A stretch of DNA of 41,543 bases from Thermosipho sp. (in: thermotogales) (GCA_017656345.1 JACDNZ010000017.1:1-41543), one strand, 5' to 3'; positions 33,258 through 41,449 are shown, counted from the first letter of the stretch. The notes: generated by a model not told the origin, from the sequence alone. A program made the numbers and translations.

Positions 33258-35207
33258 TTGATATATTTCTTGATCTTTGGAGGGTTTTCCCTTCTTTTTG
33301 TTTTATTTCTAACTTATAAAGTTCTAGATTATTCATCCGGAAATGAAAAAACAATTGAATTATCAAAAATCATTCAAACAGGAGCAAAATCATTTCTCTT
33401 TCAAGAATATAAAGTATTTTTTCCTGTAATTTTTTTATTAGCTACATTACTTTCTATCACCATAAATTGGAAAGCCGGAATATCCCTTTTAATCGGTTCA
33501 ATCCTCTCTGTTACAGCTGGTTATGTTGGCATGACTATTGCAACAAAAGCTAATGCAAGAACTGCTTGGGCAGCAACAAAAGGACTAGGTGAAGCACTAA
33601 AAGTTTCTTTTTCTGGTGGAGCAATAATGGGATTAACTGTTTCCACATTAGGAATTATAGGTTTAAGTATTACATATTTCTTAACCAAAGACATTACCTT
33701 AATAAGTTTTTATTCTTTAGGTGCTTCTTTTGTAGCACTTTTTGCAAGAGTTGGTGGAGGTATTTACACTAAAGCAGCTGACGTAGGAGCTGATATCGTT
33801 GGTAAGACTGAAGCAAATCTTCCAGAAGATGATCCTCGAAACCCTGCTGTTATTGCAGACAACGTTGGAGACAACGTTGGAGATGTCGCTGGAATGGGAG
33901 CAGACTTGTATGAATCATACGTTGGTTCTATTTTTTCAGCTTTAGCACTTGGAACCTTTTATTTCAAAGAAAAAGGATTTTTTGCTGTTATATATATTAT
34001 AATTTTCGGTTTAATTGCATCGATACTAGGTATTATATACACTCTTTATAAAAGCTCAAAATCAAATAATCCTGCTAAAACTTTAAGAAAAGGTACAGCT
34101 TTTGCCAGTTTAATAACATTAACTTTGACTTTAATCTATAGTATATATATATCCTGGATCCAAATTTTTATTGTTACCTTAATGGGTATTATTGTTGGAG
34201 TTTCTATAGGATTAGTAACAGAATGGTACACTTCTGGCAAAAAAGTTATTAAATTAGCAAAAACTGCCATGATGGGATCTGCTAATGTCATTATAAGTGG
34301 TACAGCTTTAGGAATGGAATCAACATTTATCGTTACTTTATTGATTTCCACAGCCGTAATCTTATCATACAAACTCTTAGGGTTATTTGGGGTTGCTTTA
34401 TCGGGTGTAGGAATGCTTTCAACTTTAGGTATAAGCTTATCAGTTGATGCTTATGGTCCTATCGCCGATAACGCTGGAGGTATTGCGCAAATGGCTGGTC
34501 TTGATCCAAGCGTTAGAAAAATTACCGACCAATTAGACGCTGTTGGTAATACAACTGCAGCTATTGGAAAAGGATTTGCAATTGGCTCAGCAGCATTAAC
34601 CGCTCTTGCTCTTTTTTCAAATTTTAGTAATATCGCTAATTCTCAATCAGTACTTTTAAATAACCCATATTTATTTTTAGGTAGTCTAGTTGGCGCAATG
34701 CTACCTTTTTTCTTCTCAGCATTAACAATGCATGCAGTAGGTGATGCAGCTGATGAAATGGTTAACGAAATCAGAAGACAATTGAAAGAAATACCTGGGA
34801 TTTTAACTGGTCAAAACAAACCCGATTATCAAAAATGTATTCAAATAGCAACAAAAGGTGCTTTAAAAAAGATGGTATTACCAGCATTATTAGCTATTTT
34901 TTCACCAATAGCAATTTATTGTTTGTTTGGAACTACTGGGGTTGCTGGTTTATTAATTGGCTCCACAGTTTCAGGAGTTATGTTAGCAATATTTATGGCA
35001 AATTCTGGTGGTGCCTGGGACAATGCCAAAAAATATATTGAAGAAGGTCACTTTGGAGGAAAGGGATCATTCGCTCATAAAGCAACTATTGTCGGAGATA
35101 CTGTAGGTGATCCTTTCAAAGACACTTCAGGACCTTCAATAAACATTTTGATAAAACTTATGGCAATTACCTCTATAGTTTTGATAACTCTTATAAGGGG
35201 GTTATAA
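33258..35207 (+). CDS. hppA: Membrane-bound ion-pumping pyrophosphatase
   Basis: This 649-residue enzyme couples cleavage of pyrophosphate to pumping Na+ and/or H+. The catalytic segments GGGIYTKAADVGADIVGKTE, EDDPRNPAVIADNVGDNVGD, DVAGMGADLYESYVGS and the C-terminal GDTVGDPFKDTSGPS are intact. GNTTAAIGKGFAIGSAAL carries alanine at the position marking potassium-dependent members, as in the sodium-pumping T. maritima enzyme. At 649 residues it is shorter than that 726-residue relative, mostly in loops. TTG start with TAGGAGGTTGAG upstream. It lies one base before the phosphofructokinase-like gene. Confidence 0.93.
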   Translation: MIYFLIFGGFSLLFVLFLTYKVLDYSSGNEKTIELSKIIQTGAKSFLFQEYKVFFPVIFLLATLLSITINWKAGISLLIGSILSVTAGYVGMTIATKANARTAWAATKGLGEALKVSFSGGAIMGLTVSTLGIIGLSITYFLTKDITLISFYSLGASFVALFARVGGGIYTKAADVGADIVGKTEANLPEDDPRNPAVIADNVGDNVGDVAGMGADLYESYVGSIFSALALGTFYFKEKGFFAVIYIIIFGLIASILGIIYTLYKSSKSNNPAKTLRKGTAFASLITLTLTLIYSIYISWIQIFIVTLMGIIVGVSIGLVTEWYTSGKKVIKLAKTAMMGSANVIISGTALGMESTFIVTLLISTAVILSYKLLGLFGVALSGVGMLSTLGISLSVDAYGPIADNAGGIAQMAGLDPSVRKITDQLDAVGNTTAAIGKGFAIGSAALTALALFSNFSNIANSQSVLLNNPYLFLGSLVGAMLPFFFSALTMHAVGDAADEMVNEIRRQLKEIPGILTGQNKPDYQKCIQIATKGALKKMVLPALLAIFSPIAIYCLFGTTGVAGLLIGSTVSGVMLAIFMANSGGAWDNAKKYIEEGHFGGKGSFAHKATIVGDTVGDPFKDTSGPSINILIKLMAITSIVLITLIRGL

Positions 35208-35208
35208 T

Positions 35209-36219
35209 ATGAAAAGAGTTGGGATATTATGTATTGGTAATGATTCACCAGGTATAAACGCTGCTATTCGTTCTGCTGTTGTTAAAGGACTAGAGTTAAA
35301 TATTGAAATTATGGGGATAAAAGATGGCTTTGAAGGACTCTTTAATGATGAATTAGATGTCTTGTTAAGGCCAAATGTTTCAAATATTCTTCACAAAGGT
35401 GGTACAATTCTAGGTACCTCACTTTATGTTCCTGAAAACGAAGAAGTGAAAAAAATAAAAGAAAAAATGGAACAATACGGAATGGGCTCATTAATACTTT
35501 TAGGTGGAAGGCTTGCTGCAAAAGCTGCTCTGAATTTAATGAAAGAAAATATTCCTTCAATTTTAATACCAGCAACCATTGACAATGATTTGTCATTTTC
35601 AGATTTTTCAATTGGTTTTTTCACTGCTGTTGAACATGTTAAAAATGCATTGGATATTTTACACTCTACTGCTGAAGCACACCATAGAGTTATGATTGTT
35701 GAAACGATGGGAAAACCAAGCGGATGGATAGCGACAGTTGGAGGGCTTGCAGGTGGTGCTGATTATATCATTAGTTCCGCTGAAAAGATTGATTTTGATG
35801 AAATAATAAAAATCATTAGAAAGCGTTACGAAGGAAAAAAGAGATTTTCATTAATTGTAGTTGAAAGTGGTGTTCCAATTCCAGAGGAGATAAAAAAACA
35901 ATGTGGCTGCATTGAATCAGCTAACTCAGCCGAAATCATTGGGAAATTCATTGAAAAAAACTTAAAAGAAGAACTCGGAATTGAATGGAGATATACCAAC
36001 TTAGGATATCTCCAAAGAGGTGGTTCACCAACAGCAATGGATAGAATCATCGCAACACAAATGGCAGCTCATTCAATGGAAATGGTTAAAGCAGGGAAAA
36101 ACTATCACGCAATAGGCATTAAAGGTTTTTCTATTACCGAGGTTCCTTACACAGATACAATTATAAACTTTAAACCTGTTGAATTTTATTTGAGAGAACT
36201 TACAAAACTATTCTATTAA
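35209..36219 (+). CDS. Phosphofructokinase-family protein with altered nucleotide/Mg site
   Basis: This 336-residue protein is clearly a PFK homologue: NDSPGINAAIRSAV, KGGTILGTS, PATIDNDLSF with the catalytic Asp125, AHHRVMIVETMGKPSGW and LGYLQRGGSPTAMDR. The GGDGS loop that holds Mg-nucleotide is GGRLA (99-103), so the metal-binding aspartate is arginine, and the arginine of the usual GGTxLGTSR is Leu72. The sugar-phosphate side is largely kept. It may use another phosphoryl donor, serve a regulatory role, or be inactive. It follows the pyrophosphatase gene by one base, so a pyrophosphate link is possible but unproven. Confidence 0.8.
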   Translation: MKRVGILCIGNDSPGINAAIRSAVVKGLELNIEIMGIKDGFEGLFNDELDVLLRPNVSNILHKGGTILGTSLYVPENEEVKKIKEKMEQYGMGSLILLGGRLAAKAALNLMKENIPSILIPATIDNDLSFSDFSIGFFTAVEHVKNALDILHSTAEAHHRVMIVETMGKPSGWIATVGGLAGGADYIISSAEKIDFDEIIKIIRKRYEGKKRFSLIVVESGVPIPEEIKKQCGCIESANSAEIIGKFIEKNLKEELGIEWRYTNLGYLQRGGSPTAMDRIIATQMAAHSMEMVKAGKNYHAIGIKGFSITEVPYTDTIINFKPVEFYLRELTKLFY

Positions 36220-36228
36220 GGTGATATT

Positions 36229-36990
36229 ATGATTGTTTTCCTAACTGATTGGGGAAACTCGCATTATGTGGGAATTTGTAAAGGAGTTATCAAGCAAATT
36301 ACCGATTCTGAAATTATTGATCTTACACATGATATAAATTCATTTGACGTGAGAGAAGCTATGTATATTCTCTCACGTTCTTTTATACATTTTCCTAAAA
36401 ATACCGTTTTTCTTGCAGTCGTAGACTATGGTGTTGGTAGTAACAGGAAAGCAATTGCAGCAAAAACTAAAAATTATTATTTTGTAGGCCCCGATAACGG
36501 TTTATTCACTCTTGTTTTTGAACTAGAACCTCCTCTTGAAATAAGAGAATTAAATAATAAAAAATTTCATTATCTTAATTCCCAGACATTTCATGGAAGA
36601 GATATCTTTGCACCGGCCGCAGCACATATAAAAAATGGAAAGTTCAAACAGCTTGGAGACCTTCTACCAAATTATGCAACAATTCCATATATTAAAGCCA
36701 AAAAAACCAAAGAAAATAAAATTGTTGGAGAAGTTGCATACATTGATAAATTTGGCAACATTGAAACCAATATCCCTTTTGAATGGTTAGAAGAATTTAG
36801 TACTATAAAGCTAAAAAAAGGGAAAAAACTCATCAAAATACCCATTGGTAATTTTTATTCAGAAGTTTCTAAAGGAGAACTTATTGCACACAATGACAGT
36901 ACAGGTTATTTAGAGATAGCAGCAAATCAAAAAAAAGCAGATGAAATACTTAAGCTAAAATCTGGTGATTATTTGGAGTTGATATTATAG
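36229..36990 (+). CDS. SAM hydroxide adenosyltransferase-like protein (DUF62)
   Basis: This 253-residue protein belongs to the family that hydrolyses S-adenosylmethionine to adenosine and methionine. The proposed triad is present: Asp7 (FLTDWG), Arg73 (YGVGSNRKAI) and His122 (TFHGRDIFAPAAAH). Further marks are VGPDNGLF, IDKFGNIETN and AHNDSTGYLEIA. Some positions differ from the common pattern: DYGVG replaces DPGVG and GNSHYVG replaces the usual GxxDxYVG. ATG start with AAGGTGAT upstream. Its last codons overlap the start region of the ABC ATPase. Confidence 0.85.
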   Translation: MIVFLTDWGNSHYVGICKGVIKQITDSEIIDLTHDINSFDVREAMYILSRSFIHFPKNTVFLAVVDYGVGSNRKAIAAKTKNYYFVGPDNGLFTLVFELEPPLEIRELNNKKFHYLNSQTFHGRDIFAPAAAHIKNGKFKQLGDLLPNYATIPYIKAKKTKENKIVGEVAYIDKFGNIETNIPFEWLEEFSTIKLKKGKKLIKIPIGNFYSEVSKGELIAHNDSTGYLEIAANQKKADEILKLKSGDYLELIL

Positions 36991-37694
36991 AAATAAGTGT
37001 AAAAAATTTAACAGTGAAACTTGGAGAAAAACTTATAATTGACTCAGTCTCTTTAACATTACATACAAATGAACTAATTTTACTATTAGGCCGTAATGGA
37101 AGCGGTAAATCTACATTTTTGAAAGCATTAGCTGGTTTATTAAACTACAAGGGTGAAATAATTACCTCTAACGGTTTAGACCATTACTTTGTTACTGGTT
37201 ATGTTTTTCAAAACCCTGAAACTCAAATTATTGGAAGTACTGTATGGGAAGATGTAATTTTTGGATTAGAAAATATAGGATTACCTAGAGAAGAAATAAA
37301 AGCACGAGCAGAAAAAGCATTAAAAATCGTAGGTTTATACAGATTCAAAGATTTTGATCCATACAATTTATCTGGTGGTCAAAAGCAAAAACTTGCTATT
37401 GCTTCAATTCTCTCCATGGAACCAGATTTTTTATTGCTTGATGAGCCAACTGCTATGCTAGATAAACATGACCGAAAAATAATTAAAAGTTTAATTTTGG
37501 AATTGAAAAAACTAAATATTGGTATAATTCTTGCAACTCATCATGCAAATTTATTCTTTGATATTGCAGACAGAGTTTTATATCTGGAAAATAAAAAGAT
37601 TGTTTATGATGGAGACATTGATCAATTTATGGAATTAATGGGAAATCTCTTTAAAAACGAAGGTGATATACATGGATTCAATTATTCATATTAA
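36984..37694 (+). CDS. ECF/CbiO-type ABC transporter ATPase, probable ATT start
   Basis: This ATPase has Walker A GRNGSGKST, a Q-loop with the ECF-type signature VFQNPETQIIGSTVWEDV, LSGGQKQKLAIA, Walker B FLLLDEPTAMLD and the switch histidine in ATHHA. The nearest usual start (GTG at 37014) has no ribosome site and would remove the first beta strand (IIEISVKNLTV). An in-frame stop at 36966 leaves only ATT (36984) or ATA (36987) upstream; GGAG lies five bases before the ATT. With the ATT start it has 236 residues. No EcfT or S component is in the window, so the transport substrate is unknown. Confidence 0.85.
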   Translation: MIEISVKNLTVKLGEKLIIDSVSLTLHTNELILLLGRNGSGKSTFLKALAGLLNYKGEIITSNGLDHYFVTGYVFQNPETQIIGSTVWEDVIFGLENIGLPREEIKARAEKALKIVGLYRFKDFDPYNLSGGQKQKLAIASILSMEPDFLLLDEPTAMLDKHDRKIIKSLILELKKLNIGIILATHHANLFFDIADRVLYLENKKIVYDGDIDQFMELMGNLFKNEGDIHGFNYSY

Positions 37695-38529
37695 AAATTT
37701 TATTGAAAAGTCAAAAGGCTTGTCGTTAGCAATTACTGGAGATAATGAATTTTACTTAGAAAAAACTACACTAACATTAGTAAAAGACCTTACCAACAAT
37801 GAAATTGACAAATTTTTAATAATTAATCCCAAAAATTCCTCTAATATAAAAATTGAAGATATTAAAAATTTACAAGAATTTTTATCATTTAGACCCGATA
37901 ATGGTAAAAAGTTGGTTGTACTATTTAATGCTGAAAAACTTATGCCAGAGGCTGAAAATGCTCTTTTAAAAACATTAGAAGAACCACCAGAATATGGTAT
38001 CATTATTCTTGTCACTACAAGCTGGAATTCCTTATTCCAAACTATTAGAAGTAGAGTATTTAGATTTTATATCAGTATCCCAAAAGAACAATTCAAAGAT
38101 GTCAGTGATCCCTTTTTACAAAAATTAATTTGGACATTTCCTGACAAAATTGAAGAGATTAAAAACAGAAATTTTGATTTAATTGAAATTTCTCAACTAA
38201 TGAAAGAAAAAAACAAACTAAATGTATATTACACATTGTACACAAAAATAAAAGAAAGTCTTGGAGATTATAAAAAAATAAACGAATTGGTAAAAGTTCT
38301 CTCAAAGCTTAGAGATCCTAAAGAACCCAATAAAAATTTTGAAATGTTAAAAATTGTTGGAAAAATTTCCTTGTGGATCGCCGAAGAATTTTCAAATGAG
38401 TTTGAAATAAAATATTCACATATAAAAAATATTGAAAAAATTGTTTCATCCAAAGTACCAAATTATTTATATGATTTGACGTATTACTTTATTTTACTTA
38501 GCTTAAATGATTCTATTTCAAAAAATTAA
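37672..38529 (+). CDS. holB: DNA polymerase III delta-prime-like clamp-loader subunit
   Basis: This 285-residue protein matches the N-terminal AAA+ fold of delta-prime: DIKNLQEFLSFRP, KLVVLFNAEKLMPEAENALLK (quoted only in part: NAEKLMPEAENALLKTLEEP) and a sensor-1 region ending TIRSRVFRF. The Walker A lysine and the zinc-finger cysteines of longer homologues are absent, which fits a non-ATPase delta-prime. The ATG at 37672 follows AAGGTGA. It overlaps the ATPase gene. It helps load the sliding clamp. The C-terminal half is weakly conserved. Confidence 0.83.
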   Translation: MDSIIHIKNFIEKSKGLSLAITGDNEFYLEKTTLTLVKDLTNNEIDKFLIINPKNSSNIKIEDIKNLQEFLSFRPDNGKKLVVLFNAEKLMPEAENALLKTLEEPPEYGIIILVTTSWNSLFQTIRSRVFRFYISIPKEQFKDVSDPFLQKLIWTFPDKIEEIKNRNFDLIEISQLMKEKNKLNVYYTLYTKIKESLGDYKKINELVKVLSKLRDPKEPNKNFEMLKIVGKISLWIAEEFSNEFEIKYSHIKNIEKIVSSKVPNYLYDLTYYFILLSLNDSISKN

Positions 38530-38542
38530 GTATATTTTTAGT

Positions 38543-38590
38543 TAAACGTTTATTTCTTTTCTTTATAAATATCAAATTCTAATGTATAAT
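38543..38590 (+). promoter_or_regulatory. Candidate promoter and palindrome before the final operon
   Basis: A perfect TATAAT at 38585-38590 lies 31 bases before the TTG start at 38622; the -35 (TTTATA at 38562-38567, 17-bp spacer) is weak. A 10-bp palindrome TAAACGTTTA at 38543-38552 lies just upstream and could be an operator or part of an AT-rich stem ending the holB transcript. The rest of the 92-base gap shows nothing else. Confidence 0.45.
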
Positions 38591-38621
38591 TAAACTGAAT
38601 TAAAGAAAAGGAGGAACAACT

Positions 38622-39758
38622 TTGGTTGAAGCATTATTATTATTCCTACACAATACTGCATTTTTTAACTTAAGCTACGGAAACATTATCATGTTTATTG
38701 TTGCAGCTGTTTTAATTTATATTGCCATAGAAAAGGATGCAGAGCCTCTATTACTTATTCCTATAGCTTTCGGTATAATATTAGCTAATATTCCTCCAGA
38801 TGTAACTGGGATACTTAATCCTCCATCAGAAAATACCCCTGGTGGTTTACTATGGTACTTACAACAGGGATTGAATTTAGGTATTTATCCTCCTTTAATT
38901 TTCTTGGGTATTGGAGCATTAACTGATTTTTCATTTATGCTTTCCTACCCACTAACAATATTCCTTGGAGGAGCCGCACAACTTGGAATATTTATTACCT
39001 TTATACTTGCAAGAGTTTTTGGTTTTTCTCTCAAACAAGCAGCTTCAATTGGTATAATTGGCGGTGCTGATGGTCCAACTTCAATATTTATTTCTTCCAA
39101 ATTTGCACCTGAGCTTTTATCAATTATCGCAATATCTGCTTATTCATACATTGCACTTATTCCTGTTCTTCAACCTCTTGTGTCTAAATTACTTACAACA
39201 AAAGAGGAAAGAAAAATTAGAATGAAACCTCCAAGAAAAGTCACAAAGACAGAAAAAATTTTATTTCCAATCATCACTACTATTGTTGTCGCTTTCATTG
39301 TTCCAAAAGCCTTACCATTAATTGGTATGCTAATGTTCGGAAATCTCTTAAAGGAATCTGGTGTTGTAAAGAGACTCGTTGAAGCCTCAAGTAGGTACAT
39401 TTTAGATACTGTTACAATACTTCTATGTGTTTCAGTTGGTTCATCTGCAAGGGCAGATGTATTTTTAACCCCACAATCTTTGCTAATTTTTGGTATGGGA
39501 GCTCTTGCCTTTATTTCTGCAATCACTTCTGGAATTTTATTCGCGAAATTTTTGAACCTGTTTTTAAAAGATAAAATCAATCCACTTATAGGAGCTGCTG
39601 GAGTATCTGCCGTTCCAGATTCAGCAAGAGTTGCACAAAGAATTGCACAAGAAGAAGATCCAAATAATTTTATACTTATGCATGCAATGAGTCCTAACGT
39701 TGCTGGAGTCATTGGCTCAGCAGTTGCTGCTGGAATATTTTTATCATTAATCAAGTGA
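38622..39758 (+). CDS. Sodium-pumping decarboxylase beta subunit (OadB/GcdB family)
   Basis: This 378-residue membrane protein is the ion channel subunit of biotin-dependent sodium-pumping decarboxylases. Marks are PLIFLGIGALTDFS, IGIIGGADGPTSIFISSKFAP, and near the C-terminus AGVSAVPDSARVAQ and HAMSPNVAGVIGSAVAAG. The two repeats with conserved aspartates (in GGADGPTS and VPDSAR) suggest a working Na+ path. No carboxyltransferase, biotin carrier or gamma subunit is in the window. TTG start eight bases after AGGAGG. It begins the last operon. Confidence 0.9.
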   Translation: MVEALLLFLHNTAFFNLSYGNIIMFIVAAVLIYIAIEKDAEPLLLIPIAFGIILANIPPDVTGILNPPSENTPGGLLWYLQQGLNLGIYPPLIFLGIGALTDFSFMLSYPLTIFLGGAAQLGIFITFILARVFGFSLKQAASIGIIGGADGPTSIFISSKFAPELLSIIAISAYSYIALIPVLQPLVSKLLTTKEERKIRMKPPRKVTKTEKILFPIITTIVVAFIVPKALPLIGMLMFGNLLKESGVVKRLVEASSRYILDTVTILLCVSVGSSARADVFLTPQSLLIFGMGALAFISAITSGILFAKFLNLFLKDKINPLIGAAGVSAVPDSARVAQRIAQEEDPNNFILMHAMSPNVAGVIGSAVAAGIFLSLIK

Positions 39759-39769
39759 GAGGTGATTTA

Positions 39770-40000
39770 ATGCCTAAGAAAAGTTACATTGTAAAAATTA
39801 ATTACAATTGGTGCAAAAGTTGTGGGAACTGTTATCATATCTGTCCAACAAAAACAATCAAAAAAGGACAATTAAATAGACCAATTGTTGAAGATCATTC
39901 AACATGTATTGGGTGTCTAATGTGTGAAAATTTGTGTCCGGACTTTGCAATTGACATTATAGAAACAGTTGAAACTAAAGAAGGTGAAACAAATGGATAA
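39770..40000 (+). CDS. Two-cluster ferredoxin subunit of 2-oxoacid:ferredoxin oxidoreductase (delta)
   Basis: This 76-residue protein has two CxxCxxCxxxC motifs (Cys15, 18, 21, 25 and Cys46, 49, 52, 56), binding two [4Fe-4S] clusters. It is placed directly before the alpha subunit as in korDA/vorDA operons and should pass electrons from the oxidoreductase to soluble ferredoxin. The ATG at 39770 follows GAGAGGTGAT; a GTG at 39755 lies inside the preceding gene end. It overlaps korA by eight bases. Confidence 0.9.
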   Translation: MPKKSYIVKINYNWCKSCGNCYHICPTKTIKKGQLNRPIVEDHSTCIGCLMCENLCPDFAIDIIETVETKEGETNG

Positions 40001-41159
40001 AAAAAAGATCGTTTTTTGGCAAGGAAATGAGGCTGCTGCATTTGGTGCCATTAAAGCTGGGTGTAGATTTTATGCCGGGTATCCTATAACCCCATCTTCA
40101 GAAATTGCCGAAACAATGGCAAGAGAATTACCAAAAGTTGGTGGGGTATTTATCCAAATGGAAGATGAAATAGCAAGTGCTGCAGCAATTATTGGTGCTT
40201 CACTTGCTGGTGTTAAATCAATGACTGCTACAAGTGGTCCAGGGTTTAGTTTAATGCAAGAAGCTCTCGGATACGCTATTATGACAGAAACACCTTGTGT
40301 CTTTGTGAATGTAATGAGAGGCGGGCCTTCAACAGGATTACCAACCAAACCTTCTCAAGGCGACATTATGCAATCAAGATGGGGAACACATGGAGATCAT
40401 GCAATTATTGCACTTTATCCATCTACTGTTGAAGAAATTTACAGATATATGATTCATGCTTTTAATCTTGCTGAAATTTACAGAACACCAGTAGTATTTT
40501 TAATGGATGAAACTTTAGGACACATGAGAGAAACTTTTGAACTTCCTGATGAAAAAGAAATAGAAATTATAACTAGGATTTCTGAAAAAGATCTTGAAGA
40601 TGAAGAAATATTTGTGCCATACGTTGAAAGCGAATACGCTGAACCAACTCCAACTGCTTTGATTGAAATGGGAAAAACAAGATTTCACGTTTCAGGTCTT
40701 GTCCATGATGAATCAGGATTCCCAAATGCTTCCTATGAAACCGCTGAAAGATTAATTAAGAGGATAACAAATAAAATCAAATTACACATTGACGAAATAT
40801 CACTTTATGATGAATATTTAACTGAGGATGCTGAAGTTTTAGTTATCGCATATGGTGTTGTAGCAAGAAGCGCAAAAGAAGCTGTAAAAATTGCTAGACA
40901 AGATAGGATGAAAGTTGGATTATTTAAACCAATAACAATTTGGCCAATTCCTGTACATGAGCTAAGAAAGAGACTTTCAAAAGTTGAAGCAGTTGTTATT
41001 CCTGAAATGAACTTAGGACAATATGGAAGGGAAATTTTAAGATTGATAAAGCCAGGTACCAAAGTTAAATTTATCAACAAAGTTGGTGGAGAACTAATAA
41101 CTCCTGAAGAAATTCTTGACGGTATTAATGAAATACTTACTGAAGGATATGATTTCTGA
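39993..41159 (+). CDS. 2-oxoacid:ferredoxin oxidoreductase alpha subunit (KorA-like)
   Basis: This 388-residue subunit of a thiamine-diphosphate enzyme oxidises a 2-oxoacid with CoA to acyl-CoA and CO2, reducing ferredoxin. It shows FWQGNEAAAFGAIKAGCRF, AGYPITPSSEIAE, TATSGPGFSLMQEALGYA and VNVMRGGPSTGLPTKPSQGD. The family resembles 2-oxoglutarate or branched-chain 2-oxoacid enzymes; the substrate is not decided. The beta and gamma subunits needed for activity are not in the window; the operon ends after the next small gene. The ATG at 39993 follows GAAGGTGA. Confidence 0.9.
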   Translation: MDKKKIVFWQGNEAAAFGAIKAGCRFYAGYPITPSSEIAETMARELPKVGGVFIQMEDEIASAAAIIGASLAGVKSMTATSGPGFSLMQEALGYAIMTETPCVFVNVMRGGPSTGLPTKPSQGDIMQSRWGTHGDHAIIALYPSTVEEIYRYMIHAFNLAEIYRTPVVFLMDETLGHMRETFELPDEKEIEIITRISEKDLEDEEIFVPYVESEYAEPTPTALIEMGKTRFHVSGLVHDESGFPNASYETAERLIKRITNKIKLHIDEISLYDEYLTEDAEVLVIAYGVVARSAKEAVKIARQDRMKVGLFKPITIWPIPVHELRKRLSKVEAVVIPEMNLGQYGREILRLIKPGTKVKFINKVGGELITPEEILDGINEILTEGYDF

Positions 41160-41449
41160 TGAATTGGAATTGGGAAGAAATTGTAAAAGAAATTGACAAA
41201 AATTGCCCGGATTGTGTTCAATGTGGCTATTGTTGCAAACATACACCTTGTTATTATGGAAAATGGGACGATAAGAAAATGCAATGTACATATCTTACAG
41301 AGGACAACCTGTGTGGAATATACGAAAAAATAGTGGAATTAGAAAAAGATAAACCACCTTCTGAACAAATGTTTGGTTCAGGCTGTTGCCTTAATTACAT
41401 GAATCCTGACAGATTAAAAAAATTAAAAATGAAAGAAAGTAATAAATAA
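41159..41449 (+). CDS. Cysteine-rich YkgJ-like metal-binding small protein
   Basis: This 96-residue protein has ten cysteines, in the order Cys16, 19, 22, 25, 26, 31, 43, 52, 76 and 77. The run CPDCVQCGYCCKHTPC and the later CGIY resemble the YkgJ CxxCxxCC family, thought to bind zinc or an iron-sulphur centre. Its ATG overlaps the korA stop (TGATG), so it is translationally coupled to the oxidoreductase and may help its cluster assembly. That role is inference. Followed by a strong terminator. Confidence 0.72.
   Translation: MNWNWEEIVKEIDKNCPDCVQCGYCCKHTPCYYGKWDDKKMQCTYLTEDNLCGIYEKIVELEKDKPPSEQMFGSGCCLNYMNPDRLKKLKMKESNK

Noticed and set aside
39170-39754. Long open frame on the minus strand opposite the decarboxylase beta subunit
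   Set aside because: It is a mirror of a highly biased membrane-protein coding sequence, has no ribosome site and resembles no protein; the plus-strand gene is clear.
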